DNA from: Thermoleophilia bacterium
Lineage (GTDB): Bacteria; Actinomycetota; Thermoleophilia; Gaiellales; SKUG01
Direction: 5' to 3'
DNA: 5,961 nucleotides
Assembly: GCA_007122215.1 (NCBI GenBank)
Contig: SKUG01000234.1
Location: 1-5,961, forward strand
Part shown: positions 1-4,839 of the stretch, piece by piece
How the letters are laid out: every line of letters starts with the position of its first letter
Numbering within the stretch: position 1 is the stretch's first letter
Translations under genes and position numbers: made by a program
The notes under the pieces: model-generated
Databases searched by the model: none
Told to the model about the DNA's origin: nothing
What the model saw: only the letters and a program-made list of their open reading frames with translations

Positions 1-76
1 CCGGGAGTACGGATTGCAGGTTCCAGGCGGGGCGTGACCCCGCACCACGACGAGCAATGAGAGGAGGTGAGAAACG
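1..76 (+). other. Left-edge leader of fliK, with possible tail of an upstream gene
   Basis: No complete gene is present. Two frames could carry the last codons of an upstream gene: frame 2 stops at TGA 35-37 (reading REYGLQVPGGA) and frame 1 stops at TGA 58-60. Sequence alone cannot choose between them. A perfect 6-bp inverted repeat (GCGGGG at 27-32, CCCCGC at 38-43, 5-nt loop) contains the frame-2 stop in its loop. The stretch ends with the fliK ribosome binding site. I see no sigma-28-type promoter here, so fliK is probably read from an upstream promoter (inference). Confidence 0.35.
62..70 (+). promoter_or_regulatory. Full-length Shine-Dalgarno site of fliK
   Basis: AGGAGGTGA is an unusually complete complement of the 16S rRNA 3' end. 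It lies 6 nt before the first of three tandem ATG codons (77, 80, 83). The spacing favours the ATG at 77, although 80 would also be usable. Confidence 0.8.
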
Positions 77-1492
77 ATGATGATGCACACGACACAGATG
101 GTGGTACCGGCAGCCCAGGCCGCCGCACCCGCACCCGGTGCCGAGGTCCCCGCCAGCACGGGGGGATTCGCCGAGGCACTTGCCGGGGCCGAGACGGTGC
201 TCGATGACGCCGGCCAGCCGGCCGCAGGCGAGCAGGTGGTCGAGGCCGTGGAAGAGGCCGCCGACGCGCCAGCCGACGAGGCAGGCACGGCGGCGTCCGA
301 GGACGACGGTGACGCGGGATCCGGCGATCAGGACGCAGGCCACCATGCTGACCACGACGCCGGTGCCGACGACGTCGTCCCCGCAGACGGGGATGGATCG
401 GAGGTGCCAGGTGGCGAGGCAGGATCCGGTGATGCAGCCCCGCAGGTCCCCCATGAGGAGGGTGCTGCACTGGCTGCAGCTGCGGCTGCCTCCGCACAGG
501 TACGGCAGCAGCCGGCCACGGCCACGGGTGAACGCCCGCTGGCCATCGCCGGTGAGGCACCTCGCACGGGCCCAGCGCCCGCAGCGAATGCCGCAGCCGT
601 TGCCCATGCCGCAGCGGGACAGCGTCCCGACATGGCAGCTGCAGGGCAGGCCCAGGGAGTGGAGGTCGACATCGACGGTGAAGCTGCACCGGGCCTGACG
701 CGCCCCGCAGCAGGACGAGCCGACGGTGCGGCTGGACCGACTCCTTCGGTTACCAACGTGAGCACCGGCACCCCGGCGGCAGCCATGCGTGCAGAACCTG
801 CCCAGCCGGCCGTGCCGGGTGAGCGGGCGGCGATCCCGGCCCAGCCGGCAGCGTCGGCACAGGCGCCGGCACAGGGGCCGGCACAGGCTGCAACCGCAGC
901 GACACCGGCAGCACCGGCACAGGCACCGGTCGAGACCGATCCCGGTACGGCCATGCCACGCACCGATGCCGCAGCCAGCGCAGCCGAGCGGCTGGGCCTG
1001 GCAACGGTCCGCTCGGCATCCTCGGCTGCAGCGATGCAGTCGCGGATCGAGCTGGTGGCAGAGCAGCTGGCAGCACGCCTGCGGCTCAGCCAGGCAGCTG
1101 GCGGCACGCAGGTGCACCTGTCGCTGCGCCCGCGCGAGCTGGGCGACGTGCAGGTGCAGCTGGCCATGCGTGACGGCCACGTCGCAGCCCTGGTGGTTGC
1201 CGACCGCGCCGAGACCGCACGGCTGCTGCAGCAGGACAGCGGCGACCTGCGCCGCCTGCTCGAGGGCCTCGGCCTTCGGGTGGACCAGCTGGACGTCAAC
1301 GTCCGCGACGGCGATGCCGGCGCGGCCGGCTGGCGCTCCGGCGAGGGGCAGGACGCTGCAGCCATGCTCCGGTCAGCACGCAGCGGTGCCGATGAGGCAC
1401 CGGACGGGTCGTCGGACGACGGCACCGGCATGGAGGGCGCACGCCCCACCGCCGATGACGTCCATGACGGCAGCGTGAGTCTTCTCGCCTGA
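77..1492 (+). CDS. fliK: FliK, flagellar hook-length control protein
   Basis: FliK is the secreted ruler of the flagellar type III export system. It measures the growing hook and switches export from hook to filament substrates. The 471-aa product has the usual layout: a long disordered N-terminal part and a folded C-terminal Flg_hook domain at about residues 323-410. That domain contains the family signature LRPRELG (350-356) within QVHLSLRPRELGDVQVQL, and it ends near VDQLDVNV (402-409). Residues about 39-115 are very acidic (Asp/Glu with Gly/Ala), and residues 120-320 are Ala/Pro/Gln-rich with a short tandem repeat. A Gly/Asp-rich tail of about 60 residues follows the domain. The start at 77 has an excellent ribosome binding site. 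flgD follows after 57 nt, the same neighbour as in Bacillus. The N-terminal part cannot be assigned by similarity, as is normal for this family. Confidence 0.9.
   Translation: MMMHTTQMVVPAAQAAAPAPGAEVPASTGGFAEALAGAETVLDDAGQPAAGEQVVEAVEEAADAPADEAGTAASEDDGDAGSGDQDAGHHADHDAGADDVVPADGDGSEVPGGEAGSGDAAPQVPHEEGAALAAAAAASAQVRQQPATATGERPLAIAGEAPRTGPAPAANAAAVAHAAAGQRPDMAAAGQAQGVEVDIDGEAAPGLTRPAAGRADGAAGPTPSVTNVSTGTPAAAMRAEPAQPAVPGERAAIPAQPAASAQAPAQGPAQAATAATPAAPAQAPVETDPGTAMPRTDAAASAAERLGLATVRSASSAAAMQSRIELVAEQLAARLRLSQAAGGTQVHLSLRPRELGDVQVQLAMRDGHVAALVVADRAETARLLQQDSGDLRRLLEGLGLRVDQLDVNVRDGDAGAAGWRSGEGQDAAAMLRSARSGADEAPDGSSDDGTGMEGARPTADDVHDGSVSLLA
857..928 (+). repeat. In-frame degenerate 12-nt tandem repeat in fliK
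   Basis: Six 12-nt units in register encode AQAP, AQGP, AQAA, TAAT, PAAP and AQAP (residues 261-284). The core GGCACAGG recurs at 856, 868, 880 and 916, all multiples of 12 nt apart, while the two middle units have diverged. It lies in the flexible linker before the Flg_hook domain. Units of 12 nt can be gained or lost without a frameshift. Confidence 0.75.
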
Positions 1493-1510
1493 TGGCGGGA
1501 AGGCTCACGC
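1473..1510 (+). promoter_or_regulatory. 17-bp hairpin with the fliK stop codon in its loop
   Basis: GCGTGAG at 1473-1479 pairs with CTCACGC at 1504-1510. The stem continues inward without a gap to C1489-G1494, giving 17 pairs of which two are G-U, closed by the four-base loop TGAT (1490-1493). The TGA in the loop is the fliK stop codon. No T-run follows, so it is not a classical terminator. It could be a U-less terminator or attenuator, or an RNA-stability element limiting readthrough into flgD. The structure is seen directly; the role is inferred. Confidence 0.6.
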
Positions 1511-1549
1511 AGGCACGTTGGTACACGACACGAAGGAGGACAGGCAGCA

Positions 1550-1951
1550 ATGCAGGTAACGGCAACATCCATGTCCGGCGGGACGGGGAGCTTCAGCAGC
1601 GCCCTCAACCCGGCCGAGCAGAAGGAGATGTTCCTGCGCCTGCTGGTCACCCAGCTGCAGAACCAGGACCCCATGAACCCGGTCAACAACGAGGACTTCC
1701 TCAGCCAGATGGCCCAGTTCACCAGCGTCGAGCAGCAGCTCGCGATGGTGGAGCGGCTGGACTACATGGCGACGGAGGCGGCCATGAATCGCAGCGTTGC
1801 GATGATCGGCCGGGAGGTCGACTACCTCAATGGTGACGAGATCGTCGGCGGCGCAACCGTCGCTGCGGTCTCGTTCCAGGGTGGTCAGCCACGCCTCGTG
1901 CTCGAGGACGGGACGCAGATCAGTCCCGGCCAGGTGGTGCGGGTGCAATGA
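1550..1951 (+). CDS. flgD: FlgD, hook cap / hook assembly scaffold protein
   Basis: FlgD caps the tip of the growing hook outside the cell and guides polymerisation of hook subunits. It is itself exported and not kept in the finished flagellum. The 133-aa product carries the conserved N-terminal scaffold: FLRLLVTQLQNQDPMNP (28-44) followed by FLSQMAQFTSVEQ (50-62). Residues about 84-133 (MIGREVDYLNG to ISPGQVVRVQ) fit a minimal Tudor-like part. The separate Ig-like domain of the roughly 230-aa enterobacterial FlgD is missing, so this is the short form, close in size to the B. subtilis protein (about 140 aa). The ATG at 1550 is preceded by AAGGAGGA (1533-1540) at 9 nt. The stop overlaps the next gene's start as ATGA, which suggests translational coupling. 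The strong hairpin just upstream may tune its level relative to fliK. Confidence 0.95.
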   Translation: MQVTATSMSGGTGSFSSALNPAEQKEMFLRLLVTQLQNQDPMNPVNNEDFLSQMAQFTSVEQQLAMVERLDYMATEAAMNRSVAMIGREVDYLNGDEIVGGATVAAVSFQGGQPRLVLEDGTQISPGQVVRVQ

Positions 1952-2397
1952 GCGCTCCCGACCCGATCAACAACGATCGCTCGATCCGACCGGTCGAGCC
2001 GGGGCAGCAGCCCCGGACCGACCGGCCATCACAGGCACCGGACGGCACGACCTTCGGGGACGTGCTGCGCCGGAAGGTCGCCGAGCAGATGCCGGCCAGC
2101 CGGCCAGGCGAGACCCGCGACGGGGGAGCCCCCGTTGCGGAGCCGACGGTGCGCTGGAGCGCGCACGCCGAGGCACGCCTGCGCCAGCGCGGTATCGAGA
2201 TCGGTCCGATCGAGCAGGCCCGGGTGGAACGCGCAATCGACCGTGCCGCATCCAAGGGCAGCCGCGAGGCGGTGGTGATGATGGACGACGTGGCCATGGT
2301 CGCGTCGGTCACCAACCGAACCGTGATCACGGCGATCGCCCAGGACCAGGCACGGGAGAACGTGTTCACCAACATCGACGCGGTGGTCTTCGCCTAG
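1948..2397 (+). CDS. TIGR02530-type flagellar operon protein, function unknown
   Basis: I recognise this 149-aa protein as a member of the TIGR02530 flagellar operon family, which sits between flgD and flgE in many Gram-positive and some other flagellar clusters and has no established function. Residues 1 to about 66 are Pro/Arg/Gln-rich and probably disordered. The conserved part starts at WSAHAEARLRQRGIEI (70-85), continues through a helix and ASKGSREAVVMMDDVAM to TNRTVITAI, and ends with VFTNIDAVVFA (139-149), the family-type C-terminus. There is no signal peptide or membrane segment. The start overlaps the flgD stop by 4 nt (ATGA), so synthesis is probably coupled to FlgD and the protein may assist hook assembly or export (inference). 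The S-x-HA-x-x-R-x-x-x-R motif resembles that of DUF4258-type small proteins. That resemblance is by eye only. Confidence 0.8.
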   Translation: MSAPDPINNDRSIRPVEPGQQPRTDRPSQAPDGTTFGDVLRRKVAEQMPASRPGETRDGGAPVAEPTVRWSAHAEARLRQRGIEIGPIEQARVERAIDRAASKGSREAVVMMDDVAMVASVTNRTVITAIAQDQARENVFTNIDAVVFA

Positions 2398-2442
2398 ACA
2401 GGGTGAAGGGCTGCCACGTGGGGTCCTGCAGCAGTGCAGGAC
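2388..2442 (+). promoter_or_regulatory. Two hairpins at the 3' end of the TIGR02530 gene / start of the flgE leader
   Basis: The first hairpin pairs CTTCGCC (2388-2394) with GGTGAAG (2402-2408), 7 bp with one G-U, and its loop opens with the stop codon TAG (2395-2397). The second is a perfect 8-bp inverted repeat, GTCCTGCA (2423-2430) and TGCAGGAC (2435-2442), around a GCAG loop. Neither is followed by a T-run. They may protect the mRNA end, act as a partial terminator or uncouple flgE expression from upstream genes. The function is inferred. Confidence 0.5.
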
Positions 2443-2580
2443 GACCAGCAGGAACAGCAGGAACAACGCAGACACAGCAAACTCGGCCGGACCTCGCTGT
2501 TGAGGAAGCCGAGCGTCCCGGGGCCCGACTGGCACCGGGGCAGCAGATGACAACCACGTGCGAACCAACAGGAGGACACC
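2398..2580 (+). other. Leader region of flgE, no gene seen
   Basis: This 183-nt spacer is much longer than the others in the hook block. It contains the perfect hairpin at 2423-2442, a 9-nt tandem direct repeat CAGCAGGAA (2446-2454 and 2455-2463), two CACGTG palindromes (2415-2420 and 2555-2560), and the flgE ribosome binding site AGGAGG (2570-2575), 5 nt before the ATG. I found no convincing sigma-70 or sigma-28 promoter. The hook gene needs high output, so a promoter or processing site here is plausible but not demonstrated. Confidence 0.5.
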
Positions 2581-3432
2581 ATGCTTCGCGCCATGTACAC
2601 CTCGGTTTCGGCACTCCGGAACCACCAGACCATGCTCGACGTGGTCGCCAACAACATCGCCAACGTCAACACCACCGGCTACAAGGCGGACCGCACGTCC
2701 TTCAAGGACATGGTCTACCAGACGATGGCAGGGGCGTCGGGACCGACGGCGACGATGGGCGGCACCAACAACCGGCAGGTCGGCCTCGGCATGCAGCTCG
2801 ACGCCATCAACCAGGTGCACACCCAGGGCAACCTGGCCAACACCGGGCTGATGACCGACATCGGCATCAACGGGGACGGCTTCTTCCGGGTCTCCAACAA
2901 CGGGGTGGACATCCCTGCCGGCACGGCAGCGGTCTCCTACCAGCGGGCGGGGAACTTCACCTTCGACCAGAACGGTGACCTCGTGACCCAGGACGGGTTC
3001 TACGTGATCGGCTTCGCCGACAACGCTGGAGTCCCCGATCCCACCTCACCGCTGATCCTCAACGTGCCCCCGGCGACCACGCAGTCCTTCTCGATCGAGC
3101 AGAGCGGCCGCGTGACCCGGATCGACGACACCGGCACGCTGCAGGTCGTCGGCTGGATCTCGATGGCCAAGTTCGCGAACCCCATGGGCCTGACCAAGAC
3201 GGGTGACAACAAGTGGGTCGAGTCCGGCAACTCGGGCATCCCGATCAATGGAACGCCCGGCGACGCCTCGGGCATGGGCGTGATCGTCCCCGGAACGCTG
3301 GAGATGTCGAACGTGGACCTCGCGTTCGAGTTCACGGAGATGATCCGTGCCCAGCGTGGCTTCCAGGCCAACAGCCGAACGATCACGACCTCCGACGAGA
3401 TCCTCCAGGAGCTCATCAACCTCAAGCGCTAG
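2581..3432 (+). CDS. flgE: FlgE, flagellar hook protein (short form)
   Basis: This protein polymerises outside the cell into the hook, the flexible joint between rod and filament. The 283-aa product has both terminal signatures of the rod/hook (axial) family. The N-terminal one is MLRAMYTSVSAL followed by ANNIANVNTTGYK (23-35). The C-terminal one is the Flg_bbr_C segment with GFQANSRTI (260-268), ending in EILQELINLKR. The middle contains GDGFFRV and AGNFTFDQNGDLVTQDGFYVIG, typical of FlgE/FlgF/FlgG. It is far shorter than enterobacterial FlgE (about 400 aa) but close to B. subtilis FlgE (about 264 aa), so the outer hook domains are reduced. FlgG is the alternative by sequence alone, but position after flgD and before flbD makes FlgE the better call. 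Likely terminators follow it. Confidence 0.92.
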   Translation: MLRAMYTSVSALRNHQTMLDVVANNIANVNTTGYKADRTSFKDMVYQTMAGASGPTATMGGTNNRQVGLGMQLDAINQVHTQGNLANTGLMTDIGINGDGFFRVSNNGVDIPAGTAAVSYQRAGNFTFDQNGDLVTQDGFYVIGFADNAGVPDPTSPLILNVPPATTQSFSIEQSGRVTRIDDTGTLQVVGWISMAKFANPMGLTKTGDNKWVESGNSGIPINGTPGDASGMGVIVPGTLEMSNVDLAFEFTEMIRAQRGFQANSRTITTSDEILQELINLKR

Positions 3433-3451
3433 GTGAGCCCGGACCGGTCCT

Positions 3452-3477
3452 GATCCCCGGGGGCTGACCCCGGGATC
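3452..3477 (+). terminator. Hairpin after flgE, likely U-less terminator
   Basis: GATCCC (3452-3457) pairs with GGGATC (3472-3477). After one bulged C (3458), GGGG (3459-3462) pairs with CCCC (3468-3471), leaving loop GCTGA. That gives about 10 GC-rich pairs starting 20 nt after the flgE stop. A perfect palindrome GGACCGGTCC (3441-3450) lies just before it. There is no T-run, as is common for suspected terminators in GC-rich Gram-positives. Confidence 0.55.
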
Positions 3478-3549
3478 GGGATCGCTGGAAGGCGGGCGGC
3501 ACGGAAGCCCACCGCCAGCTGCGCAGCCACGGACGGCACGAGGACGCAG

Positions 3550-3595
3550 CGCAGGGGCGTGGCAGGGACCGGGAGGTCCCCGTCACGCCCCTGCG
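3550..3595 (+). terminator. Long stem-loop between flgE and flbD, likely main terminator
   Basis: GCAGGGGCGTG (3551-3561) and CACGCCCCTGC (3584-3594) form a perfect 11-bp stem, extended outward by C3550-G3595. Inside, the stem continues through a G-U and a C-G pair and one A-C mismatch to GGGACC (3565-3570) with GGTCCC (3575-3580). It closes on GGGA, which fits the GNRA tetraloop rule. The near-continuous stem of about 20 bp lies 58 nt upstream of the sigma-28-type promoter, as expected for a transcript boundary. No T-run follows, and the symmetric structure could act on either strand. Confidence 0.65.
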
Positions 3596-3653
3596 GCGTG
3601 ATCCAGGCACGGCGGGAAGCCGTTGCGGTTCTGACAACGTGTGGGGATGGGAG

Positions 3654-3681
3654 TCAAGTTTGTCGGCCAGCGGGCCGATAG
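3654..3681 (+). promoter_or_regulatory. Sigma-28 (FliA/SigD)-type promoter of flbD-motA-motB
   Basis: TCAAGTTT (3654-3661), N12, GCCGATAG (3674-3681). Each half differs at one position from the E. coli FliA consensus halves TAAAGTTT and GCCGATAA. Counted as TCAA-N16-GCCGAT, the spacing is within the range known for SigD/WhiG-type promoters. The -10 box ends 28 nt before the GTG start of flbD, leaving room for a short leader with AGGAGG at 3700-3705. It lies just after the terminator hairpins, so it probably drives the motor genes as a late flagellar unit. Confidence 0.85.
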
Positions 3682-3709
3682 CGCACCCGACGACCTGCCA
3701 GGAGGCATC

Positions 3710-3949
3710 GTGATACGCCTGAATCGACTGCATGGAGCCGGAGAGTTCGTGATCAATGCCGACCTCATCGAGACGATGGAGGCCTGCCCCGACACGACAA
3801 TCCAGCTGATGACGCGCAGGCGCTTCGTGGTGCAGGACTCGATCGACGAGGTCATCGCGAAGATCGTCGAGTACCGCGCCCGCACGGTCTCGCTGCCGTC
3901 GGTGGCCGCACGGGCGCTCGAGCATGCCGATGAGGAAAGGGCAGCCTGA
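3710..3949 (+). CDS. flbD: FlbD/SwrD family flagellar protein
   Basis: This 79-aa cytoplasmic protein belongs to the FlbD/SwrD (YlzI) family. SwrD in B. subtilis increases the power delivered to flagellar motors. It should not be confused with the unrelated Caulobacter regulator FlbD. The family pattern is clear: MIRLNRLHGAGEFVINADLIE, then PDTTIQL, then RRFVVQDSIDEVIAKIVEY. The usual NGK-type turn before the second half is TRRR here. About 18 extra residues extend the C-terminus beyond the core. I chose the GTG at 3710 because the family starts with MI-L-L at this point, AGGAGG ends 4 nt before it, and starts further upstream would run through the promoter. motA begins 2 nt after the stop, which fits a shared role in torque generation. 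Confidence 0.9.
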   Translation: MIRLNRLHGAGEFVINADLIETMEACPDTTIQLMTRRRFVVQDSIDEVIAKIVEYRARTVSLPSVAARALEHADEERAA

Positions 3950-3951
3950 CC

Positions 3952-4818
3952 ATGGCAGATGGCCAGCCATCATCCCGCAGCATCGTCGAGCCCATCCAGC
4001 CCGAGGGCCGCGGCTTCGACATCGGCCTCATGGGCGGTATCCTGATCGGCTTCCTGGGGCTCACGCTGGCCGCGTGGTACGAGGGCGCATCCCCGGAGGG
4101 CTACTTCGACAAGGCAGCGATCGGCATCGTCTTCGGCGGCACGCTCGGAGCGACGATGGCCGCATTTGGCTGGCCGCAGTTCCGGCGAATGCCGCTCGTC
4201 TTCTTCAACGCCCTCACCTTCGCCCCGGTGCGCCGCACCAACGCGGTGCGCACCATCGTCGGCTTTGCCGAGAAGGCCCGTCGGGAGGGCCTGCTCGTGC
4301 TCGAGGACGACCTCGCCGAGGTCGACCACGAGTTCCTGCGCCGCGGCCTGCAGCTGGTCGTGGACGGCACCGATCCCGAGCTCGTGAAGGACATCCTCCA
4401 GACCGAGGTCGACTCGCTGGCCGAGCAGCACGAGCGCAACTCCGCAACCTGGATGACCGCAGGCGGGTTCAGCCCCACCTTCGGCATCGTGGGCGCGGTG
4501 ATGGGCCTGATCCTCGTGCTCGGCAACCTCGACGACCCGACGGCCATCGGCCCCGCCATCGCGGTGGCCTTCGTGGCGACCCTCTATGGCGTGGGCTTCT
4601 CCAACCTCGTCTACATCCCGGTCGGCATGCGCGTGAAGCTCCTCGCCGAGGACGACCTCACCGCACGCGAGCTGATGATCGAGGGCATCCTCGCGATCCA
4701 GTCGGGCGACAACCCGCGGATCGTGGAGGAGAAGCTGCTCGCGTTCCTCGATGCAGATGACCGGCTCGAGTTCGAGCTCGAGCGTGACAGCGGCCAGGAC
4801 TTCGACCTGGCGGCCTAG
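3952..4818 (+). CDS. motA: MotA, flagellar motor stator subunit
   Basis: MotA surrounds a MotB dimer in the inner membrane to form the ion-driven stator unit that turns the rotor. The 288-aa protein has four hydrophobic segments: about 24-42, 55-72, 171-191 and 199-224. A large cytoplasmic loop lies between the second and third. That loop holds ARREGLLVLEDDL (109-121); R110 and E118 match in position and spacing the E. coli R90 and E98 that contact FliG. Pro175 and Pro223 correspond to the conserved prolines of the third and fourth helices (E. coli P173, P222). The C-terminal cytoplasmic part has the family-like GILAIQSGDNPRIVEEKLLAFL. The N-terminus is extended by about 20 residues compared with E. 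coli. It follows flbD by 2 nt and precedes motB by 14 nt. The coupling ion cannot be read from this subunit. Confidence 0.96.
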   Translation: MADGQPSSRSIVEPIQPEGRGFDIGLMGGILIGFLGLTLAAWYEGASPEGYFDKAAIGIVFGGTLGATMAAFGWPQFRRMPLVFFNALTFAPVRRTNAVRTIVGFAEKARREGLLVLEDDLAEVDHEFLRRGLQLVVDGTDPELVKDILQTEVDSLAEQHERNSATWMTAGGFSPTFGIVGAVMGLILVLGNLDDPTAIGPAIAVAFVATLYGVGFSNLVYIPVGMRVKLLAEDDLTARELMIEGILAIQSGDNPRIVEEKLLAFLDADDRLEFELERDSGQDFDLAA

Positions 4819-4827
4819 CCGCGGGAT

Positions 4828-4839
4828 GTGACATGTCAC
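4828..4839. repeat. 12-bp palindrome centred on the motB start codon
   Basis: GTGACATGTCAC is a perfect dyad running from 5 nt before the motB ATG to 4 nt after it. Folded as RNA it would be too tight to form a full hairpin, but as DNA it has the shape of an operator. The motB ribosome binding site in front is weak (GGGA at 4823-4826). It may be chance. Confidence 0.4.

Noticed and set aside
2530..2545. Sigma-54-like -24/-12 match (TGGCAC, N5, CAGCA) upstream of flgE
   Set aside because: The invariant GG and GC are correctly spaced, but the TT before GC is missing. High-GC Gram-positives generally lack RpoN. It needs an rpoN gene in the genome to be taken seriously.
2702..2728. Sigma-28-like pair TCAAGGAC and GACGATGG inside flgE
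   Set aside because: It falls in conserved coding sequence, the -10 box has a core mismatch and the spacing differs by one from the two intergenic promoters.
2581..3432. Calling the hook gene FlgG (distal rod)
   Set aside because: Terminal motifs are shared by all axial proteins. The position directly after flgD and before flbD matches flgE, and the Bacillus orthologue was once mislabelled FlgG for the same reason.
3641..3709. Upstream GTG/ATG starts for flbD
   Set aside because: These would translate the promoter itself. Family members begin at the MIRL position, and AGGAGG directly precedes the GTG at 3710.
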